Positions 24,976 through 36,075 of a DNA stretch of 64,000 nucleotides are shown piece after piece (within the stretch, counting starts at the first letter, position 1; every line of letters begins with the position of its first letter). The notes under the pieces were generated by a model. That model did not search any database. It worked only from the letters and a program-made list of their open reading frames with translations, and was not told where the DNA came from. Position numbers and translations under genes: made by a program. The stretch is from Hansfordia pulvinata (taxonomy: Eukaryota; Ascomycota; Sordariomycetes; Xylariales), in NCBI GenBank assembly GCA_006538405.1, contig BJKQ01000006.1:434001-498000 (forward strand). The letters are read 5' to 3'.

Positions 24976-26941
24976 GTTCGCGTTGTGTGCACCCAAGGAG
25001 TCAGGAGGCTGTTGCGAGTTGCTGCAGCTCCACAGTCGTTGTAGGAACTCTTGGACAGAGACAGGAGTAAAGAGGAAAAAGAGACAAAGAGAAAGAATAA
25101 GTGCAGTTGTATTGGGCCCAGGTTCTCATGCACCAAGATACTCACTCACAGACTCTCAAGGCGCTTCTCAAGTTCTATAGACCAACGTTTTGAGGATGGA
25201 GATCGTGGACGGTGAATCTATATAGGCCCCTCTCTCGGATTGAGGCACAACGGCGGACAGCCCTACAGGCTACGGGTCACAACACCTGATCTTGGCATTC
25301 GTGCCAGTCTACAAAGTTGCAAACCCAACCTCGCCCCCGCGCGTACGAGTATAGGTAGGTAGCCAACTAGTCGGTCTCCCCGTTGCGGCACGCCCCATGT
25401 CTGGTGCGGCACTAGTCTGCTTGCAAGCTGGCATGGGCTCGTCCACGAGGCCTACGTGTGGATCGTCTCGCCAAAGTATTCCAGAAGCTACCTCGCCCGT
25501 GGCTCGTCACAAAAAAGGGCTTACGGGGCCAAGCAGCTGTGCCGTCACGCCCCTCCCCCCTCCCCAACGATCGTCAGATAAAAGGCCAACTACCGTACGA
25601 GTACTTCATTTCGAGCCGATGGGGAGTGGGGGATGCTAATGGGGAGGAGCCTCGGAGGGGTCGCCTTTGGTGCGCACTATAATATCACCCGGGCTCGCTA
25701 GCAGCTCCTACCAGCCGCCACAGCCACTGGTCGAGCTCGATGGCCTATTATTCCCTTGTGTACGAGTAGGTACGCAGGCCATCCATCTGGGCGGGAAGCA
25801 GGAGGAGCTGCAGCAGGAGGAGTCCGAGGATGTACAGTACACCAAAGTAACTATAGATTATGTAGTCGGGTGGATTAGGTATAAGTGGTAGGTCGGCAGG
25901 TCTTGGACCCTTCGGTCTGCAGCTCGGTGAGCGGGCTGCGGGCGGTTGGTCGGGGCCCGTCGATTGTTGGGCCATGATTCATCCAACGGGCCACGACCAT
26001 GCCAAGTTGCCCATCTTCGTAATCACGATGATATAATGCCACACCCGCCCGCGGCAACGGCTCTGGGGCAACGAAAGCTGCGCAAGGTTTAGGCCGGGCT
26101 CTCGGACTCCTCCCACGCGCCTTTGTGTCGACACGTCCAGCGACCGGGCACCGAAACAGGGAAGGGGAAGAGGCCATCACCACACCACGCCAGAGAAGTC
26201 TGCCAGGAGCTCTGCCGGGATGCAGCAGGGCGGTCCAAGGGTGTCTGACTAGGAAGCGGTTCGCCTCCCCGCATCTTTCTCCCGTGCTTGTCCAGTTCCT
26301 ACGGGCCAGTGGTCACGCAGCGTGTGAGTCCGAGGTCGTAGGGCTGCTTGGCCGGCGGCGGCTAGCTAGGTAGTTGACCAGCGGGCGGAGGTCAGGGATA
26401 CAAAGGATCCAGATCGGCCTGACCCCTACTTCACTGTTCGGATCCGAAGATCGAGCTGCGACCACGCGAGCCCGCGCCACTCGCCCGTGAGAGCGGGAAT
26501 GCCGCCGCGAGGGACGGAGACACGCCGCGTCTGTCCGTTTCGCCGCACCGCAGTGGCGATGGTGCGATCTGCTGCTCCGAGTGGGTGGGAAGTTCGAGGC
26601 CTTTCACCTTTCTTCCGCAAGGATCGGAAGTTGAGCGCCGTGCGGTGTGACCACTCGAGGCCTCGGGGGTTTCCTTCGCCCCGGCTCGTAAAGAGAGCAA
26701 GAGGATAGGATCTCGCACAGAGTTGTGGCATGAGAGCCAACTCAACAACAACAACACCTGCGCAAAGTCTTGGCTTCGGGGAGGGCTACTTCACCGACGG
26801 ATCCCGCAGACCTGCTCCAGCCAGACGTTGTTGTATAGTTCCGGCGCAGGGGCGACGCACATTGCAAGTCTCCTGGGAGGAGAGCGACGAATCTGGCTAA
26901 TTTCCGTTCTCTATTCATCGACTTGCCTGCGGGTTCGTAAT
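24976..26941. other. Promoter of the transcription factor gene and 3' flank of the small secreted protein gene
   Basis: A TATATA element (25219-25224) lies about 245 bp upstream of the transcription factor start. GTAC-type motifs occur at 25341-25362 and 25759-25775. Short open frames on both strands carry no recognisable features. No gene is supported. Confidence 0.5.
25219..25224 (-). promoter_or_regulatory. Putative TATA box of the zinc-cluster transcription factor gene
   Basis: The palindromic TATATA element lies about 245 bp upstream of the start codon at 24975. It reads CCTATATAGATT on the minus strand. Inferred from position only. Confidence 0.35.
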
Positions 26942-27413
26942 TCACAGGAAGCGCATGACGGCCATAGCGAATGCAGCCATGGCCTTTATGATTTCCTCCC
27001 GTTTTCTCGTATCGTAAGCCTTGTCCAGCCGTTCCGCTAACGGATCCAGCTTGGCTCTGATGGCTGCCTCGTGTTGCCTCCCAGCCATATCATTTACGAA
27101 TATTGTCTCAGCGTCCTCGACCGAGCCGAACTGGTATATTTGCTCCATGCTGCGGTTGACAATATACCTGGCATCCTTATCGAGCTGGCGGTAGCTACCG
27201 GCGATGTCGGAGCTTGGGTCTGCGTTTAAGACCTCCACCCACCTGTTTTTCGAGGGTCAGCACGGGCGCGTGGCGGCTTGTCCGGGTAGCTATATGTATG
27301 GGCACTTACGCGTCATCTGAGCGCCCAGTCAGAACGTGGGCAGCGGGGCCTGAGTGGGAGGGCAGCGCCGCGACGGCAGCCGCAAGAGCGAGGAAGAGGC
27401 ACTGAACTCTCAT
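26942..27413 (-). CDS. Small cysteine-free secreted protein, effector-like
   Basis: Two exons (27413-27310 and 27242-26942, 67-bp intron with GTAAGT donor and AACAG acceptor) encode 134 residues. The N-terminus is a clean signal peptide (MRVQCLFLALAAAVAALP). The mature part is acidic/basic and helical (RQLDKDARYIVNRSMEQIYQ, EEIIKAMAAFAMAVMRFL) and has no cysteine. No known domain is recognised. The spliced frame runs through without stop and the exon junction restores DDAWVEVLN, which supports the model. Small size, secretion signal and lack of a recognisable family fit the broad class of candidate effectors, but nothing here proves a host role. The hydrophobic C-terminal helix is unusual; a GPI anchor seems unlikely because no small-residue attachment site precedes it. 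Confidence 0.75.
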
Positions 27414-28947
27414 GGTGCAGGCAGGTCGCAGAATGACCAAGACGAGCAGCCCCACGATCGGACTGGGTAGAGGTTGTGATTGGGAAGAAGCGCGGGATGA
27501 GTATTCTCTCGTGTCTCCAAATCCTCTGCTGGCACACAGCTTCAAATACCCATTCCACTGCTCGAAGCCAGCAGGTCTTCCGTTGTGCCAATGGGCCCGC
27601 TCCGCGAAAGCGCTGCCTGCCTAAGTTTAGAGCAGGGGCGTCTTACGCTGATTGCCGCCCATACTGCATCATCAGCACCCGCCACCACATGCCCACTCGA
27701 ATGTGAGAGGGCGCAAGGCAGGGTTCATCGCAGGACCCCAAATGTGAGAAAGTAAGAAAAATCTAGGGCCTCGGCCAAAGGTTGACATGAGCAAAGTGGC
27801 GTTGGGCGGCTTTTGAACCGAGCTGCGCGTAATACTGAACGAATGCTCGCCGGCACGTCGTACTCCTGCCTTGTCGCCACCTCTGTCATTCTCAGAGGCA
27901 CGAACGACTGGAAACCTTGGCTATTGCGGTTCCGGGGTGGTCTCGAGATCGGGGCTGGGCCATTGCCCACGGTCGCAGATGATCAAGGCCTCGCATCAAT
28001 GCAAGAAGGCGTTTTTGGTTGATGTCTGGTCTCGTTCGCCGGTAACGAGTGTAATTCTGGGATGTGAAAGAGTCGATGTCGTGTGCTTGGGGGCTCGCCT
28101 GGCGGGGACTATCGCTGTTCGCAGGTCGCTCTCCCGTCTACCTACGTACGACGGCACATGGGACTCGGGAGACCATCGACCGGAAATACCATCGCACGCC
28201 GGCCGGTCGCAGCTCTGGCCGGCACTTGATGACGGAGACAGCATTAGCTCCGAACGCCGGCTGCGCGGTGACCAACTAGTGCTCCCAGACTTGCGGCGGT
28301 CGGGGCCGGACTGTCTCTGGCCTCGGTATCGGGAGATGGAGACATGCAAGTCGCGGTTGACTTGACCGCATCAGCTGCAGCCTTTCCAGCAGCCGCCAGA
28401 CGCCTCCGCCTGTCTGAGACACCTCGATGATTGGCCCAGATGCTCGTCCGCAGACCAACCGGCCACTTGGAGAACGCCGGAAAGTCGGTTAACAGCGGCG
28501 GGCCGAATGGCAAGTCGATCCGATTGTTCGTAGGTCTGGAATACCAACCTCTTTAGGAAGGCGATCATGTGGCCATGCGGTGATCTGTCTGGGGGATATC
28601 GTATCGTGGACGGTTCCTGCATTGGCAGAGACAGCTTGACGTGTGGCGTTCGCCGCGCCCGCACAGCCAGAGCCAGCTCACGGGCCGTTAACGGATGCAA
28701 GGTCGGTCTGCTGACCGCCGCGGGGATGGCGCACCGCGTCACGATGGGGGCACTTATCCGATCCCTCGGACTTGGAGACAACCCGGTTTATAAGTGCTGG
28801 CCCCAGCTGCCTGCGCCTTGAGATCATAGCTGGTCCAAGATCGCAACATCGCAAGGTCGTAACATACCAGCTACCGCCGACTTTGGACGAGTCCCCAAGC
28901 CGTCGAGACGAAGTGACGAACGCATACCACGTACTGATCCGCCCACC
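27414..28947. other. Intergenic region upstream of the oxygenase gene
   Basis: This 1.5-kb interval contains the divergent promoters of the small secreted protein gene (minus) and the oxygenase gene (plus). A TATAAG element lies at 28789-28794. Open frames here are short and featureless. Confidence 0.55.
28789..28794 (+). promoter_or_regulatory. Putative TATA box of the oxygenase gene
   Basis: TATAAG lies 159 bp before the start codon at 28948, in a GGTTTATAAGTG context. Inferred from position only. Confidence 0.4.
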
Positions 28948-30052
28948 ATGACTACAAACTTCACCTCGCTGCCGATCGTGGATCTGGCACCACTATCGGC
29001 CGCCGAGCCGTCTCCCGAGAGTCTCGACGCCATTGCCTGCCAGTTGGTTGACGTCTTTGAGACAGTGGGGTTCGCGTATCTCGTCAACTGCCCGCTGACC
29101 TTCTCTCACGAAGATGTGTTCGGGATCGCGAGAGAGTTCTTCGACTTGGCACTGGAGGAGAAAATGAGTCTGGCCAAGAACACGTTCGAGCCCGGCAACG
29201 CGAACACTTACCGAGGGTAAGTTGACATGAACCATCCATGCAAGCCGTGGGCCGCTTGCCGGGGTTCACATTCGGGCCAGCTTACTTGCAGCTCTGGGCT
29301 GGCCACCTGCTGACGTGATAGCACAGGTACTTCCCAGCAGAACCGGGATCCGACAATCTCAAGGAGGGTTTCGAGATGGGCCCGGCCGAGGAGCTGCCCC
29401 CGAGCTGCGTCAAGTACAACACGCCGTTTGTGCTCACAGAGGGCAACGTGTTCCCGGAAGCGCCGGCATTCCCGTCGCGGGCCAAAGCCGAGAGGCTGTA
29501 CGGCGAGCTGCAGGGCCTGTCGACGTGCCTGCTGCGGCTGCTGGCCGGGTCGGTGGGCAAGCCGCCGCAGGTGGTGGACGGGCTGCTGGAGTCGAGCATC
29601 TCGACGCTGCGGCTGCTGCACTACCCGGCGATTGTGCCACCGGCGGCGCCGCAGGAGCTCAACTGTACGCCGCACACCGACTCGGGCCTGCTGACGCTGC
29701 TGCACCAGGACTCGACGGGGGGCTCGAGGTGCTCAACGCGGCGGGCGAGTGGATCGCGGCACCGTACGTGCCCGGCTCGGTGGTGGTCAACATCGGCGAC
29801 CTGATGGCGCAGACCAGCGGCGGCCGCTTCGTGGCCACGCACCATCGGGTGCGCAGCAGCGGCCGCGGGCGGTACAGCGTGCCCTTCTTCTTCGAGCCGG
29901 GCGTCGACGCCTGGGTGGGCGAGGAGGGCCGCGAGGTCCGCTACGGCGAGTTTGTCCTCGGCAAGATGAGCACCTGGGTCGAGTTCCAGGACCCCAACGA
30001 CGAGGACAGGTCCGAGGTGAGCGTCGGTAGCATGATTGATGTTGGTGCCTGA
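28948..30052 (+). CDS. 2-oxoglutarate/Fe(II)-dependent oxygenase, isopenicillin N synthase-like (frame break)
   Basis: Exon 1 is 28948-29216 and exon 2 is 29327-30052 (110-bp intron). The N-terminal DIOX_N-type region reads LPIVDLAPL...VFETVGFAYLVN. The catalytic half has the HxD iron pair in HTDSG (H206, D208), the distal His in ATHHRVRSS, and the 2-oxoglutarate-binding RYS motif before VPFFFEP. The reading frame changes at a G6 run (29717-29722): STGG is followed, one base out of frame, by LEVLNAAGEWIAAPYVPGS, exactly the expected continuation. One extra base gives 331 residues. As written, translation stops at 29804 before the distal His, so the product would be inactive. The substrate is unknown; relatives act in secondary metabolism or small-molecule hydroxylation. 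It lies in tandem with PPX1, with no clear functional link. Confidence 0.85.
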
Positions 30053-30619
30053 AGTGGGTGTTTCTTGTCTGCGATAGGCACAGTCTGAGCGTTGATGGCA
30101 GTCAGCCGTGATGTATTTCAACGTCCCAGGCCTCATGTCTTCCCTGCATCTTGTTCGGGTTGTTTGTTGTTCTCGATGCCGTCGTATTCAATATGTGCGG
30201 CACAGAGGCGTGCGTGATCTTATCCAGTCGCTCTTCGGAGCTACATCGAAGGCGTGTGATGGTGGGAAGTTGAGCTTGACGGATTATCTTTAAGGAGCAG
30301 TCAGGACTGGTGATATCAAATATCAGCGTGGAGGTTGTACATACGGTAGGTACATACACTGGTTTGGGATAATGACTGCATGTGTGGACATAACATGAAG
30401 TCCACGTAATGCACGGTTTATGCAAATACGCATTGTGGCATAAGTATATGCATCGACTGCACAACTCGTTTTTGGCATGTGCCAGGCGCTTCAGCACCAT
30501 CCCGCCTCTGACATCACAGCTGGTGTCTTTTCGCCCACTGGCTTCCACTCAGCTCGGCTTCAGCAACGCTCAGCCTCTCAACGGAAGATCGCCCCCCTCC
30601 ACCAGGGCTTCTCTTCACC
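30053..30619. other. Intergenic region between the oxygenase gene and PPX1
   Basis: This 567-bp interval holds the oxygenase 3' flank and PPX1 promoter. No gene or clear element was recognised apart from a GTAGGTACATAC motif near 30344-30355. Confidence 0.6.
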
Positions 30620-32341
30620 ATGGCTAAGAGCAGGACGAGCTTGTCAGCTTTTCTAGCCTCGGCTCGCGCGGCCCTGGCAGCGCCACCATCTCAGCGGGCA
30701 ACACCCCTCACCTTTGTCGTGGGCAACGAATCAGCTGGTGAGTGAGGTTATCGCCATGCCCCGGGTAGCTACCTAATGTTCTCCTTCCGCTTCCCTCTTT
30801 CCCCGGTGATAGGCATTGAACCCATGGGTTTAGGAGGGTTGCACTGCACCCCGCACCACGCCGGAACACATCCGTGCCTCAAGAGCACTCGATCGGAGAA
30901 TTGACACTCAACCCACTCGCTCCCCTGCAGATCTCGACTCGCTGTGCTCCGCCGTCCTGCTCGCCTACCTCCGCACCCACCCCGTCAGCGCCCCGCAATC
31001 GCCGACTTCATCTGCGGCCTCCGGGTCCGCAGCGACCGCCCAAACCCTCCACGTGCCGCTGTGCAACATCCCCCGCGCCGACCTGCCCCTCCACCCCGAG
31101 TTCGCCGCCGTTCTGCGCGGTGATGTCTTCTCTTCCTCGCCGGACGACTCCCTTCCCACCTCCTCCGCACCCACAATCTCCCCGCCGACATCCCCACCCT
31201 CTCCGACCTGCCGAGCCCCGACGTCCTGCACGCCGCCGACACGCGCTGGATCCTCGTCGACCACAACGCGCCGACGGGCGAGCTGGCGGCGCGCTTCTTC
31301 CCCGCGCAGGGCGGCGGCGGCGGCGACACAGCGCACCTGGCCGGCTGCGTGGACCACCACGCGGACGAGGGCGTCGTGCCCGCCGAGCCCGCCGCCGAGT
31401 CGCGCCTGATCGAGACGACGGGCAGCTGCGCCAGCCTCGTGGTCGAGCTGTGCCGGCGCGAGGGCGCCCTGCCCCCCGACCCCGCGGCCGCTGCCATCGC
31501 CATCGCCAGCCCCGCAGACGACGACCCCGACGCCAGCGCCGTGCTCAACGCGCAGCTGGCCCGCCTGGCCCTCGCGCCCGTGCTGGTCGACACGCGGGCA
31601 CTGGGCGACGCCGCCAAGACGACGCCCCGCGACGCCGCCGCCGCCGACTACGCCGAGGCGCTGCTGCTGTCGTCACCCCCGCCTCCGGTGGGCCCGGGGG
31701 GCGGGACCTACCCGGGCCGCCGGGCCGTCTTCGAGCGCCTGTCCGCCCTCAAGAGCGACATCTCCGCCATGTCGTTGCGCGACGTCCTGCGCAAGGACTA
31801 CAAAGAATGGACCGAGGACGGAGACGGCGGCGGGTCCCTGCGCCTGGGCATGTCCTCGGTCCCGCAGGGCATGGGCTACGTGGCCGCCAAGGCGGGACGG
31901 GAGGCCGAGTCGGGCTCGGGAGAGACGACCGCAGTAGCAGCAGCAGCAGCAACAGCAGCAGTCGCCCTCGCGGAACCTCTTCGTCGGTGGGCCGAGGAGC
32001 GCTCGCTCGACCTGCTGGCCGTCATGACGGCGTCCGAGGGCGAGACCGACGGCGTCTTCCGGCGGGAGCTGCTGCTTTTCTCGCGGACGACGGGGCGCGG
32101 CGGGCCGGCGGCGGCGGCGACCGAGCGCCGCTTCGTCGAGACGGGCCGCGATGCGCTGGGGCTCGAGACGTGGCACGGCGGGGAGCTGGACCACTCCGAG
32201 GGCGGCGGCGGCGGCGGCGATGCTGGAGCTGGGCCCGCGTGGGGCATGCGCTGCTGGTCGCAGGCGCGCGTCGAGAACAGCCGCAAACAGATTGCGCCCA
32301 TGCTGCGCGAAGCCATGCGGCGGGCCCTCGCGGACGCCTGA
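30620..32341 (+). CDS. PPX1: Exopolyphosphatase Ppx1, DHH family (frame break)
   Basis: Ppx1 removes terminal phosphates from inorganic polyphosphate in cytosol and mitochondria. Exon 1 is 30620-30737 and exon 2 begins at 30931 (193-bp intron). The four DHH-family motifs are present: NESADLDS (D40, D42), VDHNAPTG near residue 150, VDHHADE (D181-H182-H183) and ETTGSCASL. The DHHA2 part ends with ENSRKQIAPMLREAM. The frame slips by one base between about 31100 and 31170. EFAAVLRGDVFSSSPDDSLP is followed, one frame over, by HLLRTHNL...LSDLPSPDVL. One extra C near the CCC at 31155-31157 gives 509 residues without other change; no intron with an AG acceptor fits. As written the product would stop at 31409 before the catalytic centre is complete. 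Exact slip position is uncertain. Confidence 0.88.
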
Positions 32342-32680
32342 GCCGGATAAACGGAGCTGCCGCTATTCTTCCCTCGGGTGTCTACTCTCCTTAGAACAGA
32401 TAGCATTCGCAATGAGAACGCTTCAGACTACGGGCCTGCTTTGTACAAAAATGACACAGCCCGACGTCTCTCCGATTATGCAGTCTAGTTTAAATAGGCA
32501 ATTGAACAAAGTGGTCTCCAAGAAGCATTGTACAATTTGTGATTATTTCTAATTTTACATCGTCTCTTGTATGAGTACAGGACTGCTTCGGTGTGCCCAG
32601 CAGCCACGTCGATACGCTCCCAGCAAGGCCCTCCTACAGGCCCTCCCGGGTATCACATCACCTGGCAAACAGCTCAACGA
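32342..32680. other. Intergenic region between convergent PPX1 and ATP25
   Basis: This 339-bp interval is shared by the 3' ends of both genes. It is AT-richer near 32450-32560 (CAATTTGTGATTATTTCTAATTTT), which fits transcription termination and polyadenylation signals in both directions. Confidence 0.6.
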
Positions 32681-34770
32681 TTACCATCTGTAGCCCTCGC
32701 GCTGAAGGGTTTGAACCAGGTTGGGCATGTCGGCCTTCACCTCGCGTTGGGTCAGAGGCGTGTCGTTGGGGCCAGCCTCATCAACAGTCCTCTCCGCGTT
32801 GGGGTCTGCAATGCGGATGCACTTGATCAGGGCGTGGAGGACATCGCCCTCCATCACGGCCTGCGGCCTCTCAGCTCCCATCCACCGGAACGCCGTGCGG
32901 GCCACCACGCCACACAGGCGAGGCGATGCGCGATTGGCGGCGGACTCGAGGAAATGCTGGTAAAGCGCAGGGGAGCGTTCCCGCCCGTACATGGACGGCA
33001 GACGCATCGCCCACAGCAAGGAGCCCTGATGCATTGACATGAGGCGCTTGACAATCGATTCATCAGGGCAGGGAAGCTTCTTCTCCCGCGCCAGTGCCAT
33101 CAGTGAGTGAACCACATTCAAGCGGTTCCTGTGTCGATCCACCTTCGTGTTCTCCATGAGGGTAACGAAGATATCCCAAGCGACAACATGCTGGCCGCGC
33201 TGGTGCATCGTATCCAGGATGTCCAGGGTGAGACGGGTCGCCTGAGGGCTATCGAGGGAATAGGCGCATATTAGGAGTTGCATGTACTGCTCCCTGGTCG
33301 CGTCAATCGCTTGAAGCCGCATCTCGTCCACAAGAGCCTTGGCCTCCCCAAAGACTTCTAGCGAACCTGGATGCTGTACTTGCCTGGCCTTGGACAGCAT
33401 GGCAAGGCGGTACGCCCAGGTCTTAGTGGACGGGAGAAACTGGGCTGCTTCGGAGAAAAGTTGCAAAAAGGGTGTCGCAACCTGACCGCTAGGTGTATGC
33501 CCTAAAGCCTCTCGAATCTGGTCTGGGGCACACAAATCCAAGCGTGCGCGCAGAAGATCGAGTACCCGCCATTTCGATGCCCCGTCAGACCTCATCAGCT
33601 CGGAGAGGTTGGTTTGGAGAGGGTCGAGCGGCGCAGCGTCAGCAGGAACACGCACGGAGCGCGTCGTCGAGAAGAATGATGCAGGCCCGTAGGGGGAAGT
33701 GAATTTGCCCTTCTGCCGAGGAGAAGGACGGCTGGGCGTATCCAAAGGGATCGCCTTGTTCATGGCGTCGATGGCGGAGTAAGACGAGTTGCCAGCCCTA
33801 ATCACATGAGGCTCGGACTGAGGCTCGGGTTTGGGCTCGGGCTTCGAGTAGGGCTTCAGAGCACGCTTCCAGAGCCCTTCAAGATTCATCTCGGCTCTCT
33901 GTTCTTCGGTCATGACCTGGAAAACGATAGAAGAGCCGAAATCGGAAACACCAAAGCCCGCCACACGGCCGTCACTGCCAAACACAGCCCCTTGGTCATT
34001 GCCACCCGAGCGGTTGACAGTGCCCAGGTTCACGCAGATCCAGCCGGTTTTCAGGCCATCGTCAGCGTCATCCGTGCCCATGGTTCCCAAAAGCTTGGCC
34101 CTCTTGGCCTTTCTTTTCAGCCTGGTTTTGCGCTCGTTGGGCCCCAGCAGGCCATCGGCATCGGCGTAGATACGATGTGTGTAGCGGAGCCAGCGCTGCA
34201 GGCGACCAGCGGTGACGACGAGGTGCCTCTCGCTTCGAGCGCTGCCGAACAGCATGAAGAGATTCGGGCCGAGGGCGGCCGGGGGTCGAGTTCCCTCAGG
34301 TCGAGCAAAGAGATGTCGTGGAGGCCCATGTCCTCGGCTGCGTATTTCAGAAGAGCCTCGATGATGGGAGGGGCGCCCTCTGGCACCTCGGGCAGGGGCT
34401 CTGGTTCGAGCTGGGCGACATGGCGGGGAGGCTCGACCTGGAGATACCAGGGAGTGTCGTTGGCGGCGGAGTCTTCGTTCGCGTCGAGATCATCAGCCTC
34501 GTCTCGAGTCGTAGTGGTGGTCTTCTGGTCGTTCTGCTGTTGCTGGTGCTGTGCTGGATGCGTAGACGTGACAGTGTAATCTGAGGCGGACGACGAGAAT
34601 TGGCGTCGACTGTCTGCAGCGGGCGCAGAGTTGGGAAACGCGATGGGACGAGCCGTGAGAAGCGCGGCGCGGGAGACGGGGGTCGTCGCAGCCGGGGCAG
34701 CGAAGAGCCTCAGGACCGAAGAGCGGCAGTGGCCGCAGCCGGCGGAGCTGAGAGCGCGTCGGGCAACCAT
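32681..34770 (-). CDS. ATP25: Mitochondrial Atp25 (ATP synthase subunit 9 mRNA stability factor; frame break)
   Basis: Atp25 is a mitochondrial protein. In yeast its C-terminal half stabilises the OLI1/ATP9 mRNA and the N-terminal half, RsfS-like, assists Atp9 ring assembly. The start at 34770 opens an Arg/Ser-rich presequence (MVARRALSSAGCGHCRSSVL). The RsfS-like region reads LLKYAAEDMGLHDISLLDLRELDP, then FMLFGSARSERHLVVTAGRLQRWLR and GWICVNLGTV. The long C-terminal part ends LVQTLQREGYRW. The two halves lie in different frames, joined at a G5 run (34281-34285; CCCCC on the coding strand). One extra base gives the family-typical DPPAALGPNLFMLFGS and a total of 696 residues. No introns. Divergent from RPO41, another mitochondrial expression factor, across 1.3 kb. 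Confidence 0.93.
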
Positions 34771-36075
34771 GCTGCAGTGAAGATGTCCAGCTATGGCGTT
34801 GGCGAAATATTGGTCCGACTGCTGGCGGTGGAACGAGGATGGAAGTCTCTAGAGAAGGCGACGGCGTAGACGGGTAGGCAGGTGGTGTGGAACGGCGCTG
34901 CGCAGTACGGACTACGAAGACGGTGCGAGAATCCGTAGACGTCAGTACTCGCAGGACCAGACGAGTACTTGCCGTGCAGATTGTCGTCGACGCGTGCACC
35001 ACGTGGAGTACGTGAGGTAGTTGGCTCGGGTGTGCGTCCACTCTTTCTCTAGTGCCTGCATAGAATCTTAGCGCAAGTGAGACTACCAGGTATGAGACTA
35101 CCAGGTATGGAGGAGTCCGTACCGTACAAAGCTGCTTCTCTACCTTCATATGCCATCGAATGCCACTTTGACAACATTAAACATATCAGAAACAATAGGT
35201 AGGTAGACTCCAGCTGCAGGCACTACATCTTGAACGACTACTCCAGCACTTGAAGACCTCACGACGACAGTCGCCTAAGTAAACGGCCTTTTCCTCCGTC
35301 CCAATACGGTGCGCAGACAGCCAGGCTCAGATTGGCGAATCAGACAAAGCAATATAGAGATAATAGCGGGTCTTTTAGACCCTTCCACCAATGGGTAGCT
35401 CCCAAACTTCGCTGGCGCTCCACATTCATGCGCCTGACGGAGAGCGAAAGGCAAAAAATTTCGGAGCTCAGGGTCCCTCCTCTATCGTTCTAGAAGCCGG
35501 TCGCCTCTACTACGAGTGGACGGGCACTGTAATAAGAGGTACCCGACGCGACGCCCCTTTTGCCCCACACACGCTGGTACCCATGCCCCTACTCTTTCTT
35601 GTACTCGCGGTCCAGAGTCAGGCGTGCCAAGGCGAGCAGAGGAAAGAAGGGACCCATTCATTTTCTGCCCTTCGCGATTCCATTCTTTTCTCGTCACGCC
35701 CCTTCACGCCCTTCTCCCCCATCACCACTCGACTGACCCATCGCTTCGCCCGGGCTCAACTCCCATCCGGCTTCTCGACCGTCCTGTCCATCTCCAGGCT
35801 CGCACGCTTGGTGCCTCTCTGGATCTACAGTCTATCAGGCGTCGTCCAGCCGGAGTCAGTCAGGCGCCAGTCGCGTCTGTTCTTCTTTACTCTCGCCATC
35901 TCAATGTCATTAATTTAATTCCATATCGCCCAACCAACGCACTCGCGGCGCTCTCGAGCCAGGACCTTTCACTCCTTCAAGTCCTATCGTGGCCTCGCTT
36001 CGCCCTCTGCCTCTCGTGGCACCACGACCGAATTCTCTCCCGTTCGAGGTCGCGTGAGCCTCCACGACCACCGCC
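34771..36075. other. Bidirectional promoter region ATP25-RPO41
   Basis: This 1.3-kb interval separates two divergent genes for mitochondrial expression factors. It includes a 15-bp perfect tandem duplication (35078-35107) and a long C/T-rich leader before RPO41. Open frames on the plus strand from 35516 run into RPO41 out of frame and are not supported. Confidence 0.55.
35078..35107. repeat. 15-bp perfect tandem duplication
   Basis: Two adjacent copies of TGAGACTACCAGGTA (35078-35092 and 35093-35107) lie in the shared promoter of ATP25 and RPO41. Confidence 0.95.

Noticed and set aside
29217..29804. Shortened oxygenase ending at 29804 as the real gene product
   Set aside because: The sequence after the G6 run turns Arg/Ser-rich and lacks the distal iron ligand, while the conserved continuation lies one base out of frame.
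20933..32341. Secondary-metabolite cluster built on the transcription factor and oxygenase
   Set aside because: No synthase, P450, transporter or other tailoring gene lies between or beside them; the neighbours are a small secreted protein and PPX1.
33806..34579. 257-codon plus frame antisense to ATP25
   Set aside because: Shadow of ATP25 with low-complexity sequence; the conserved protein is on the minus strand.
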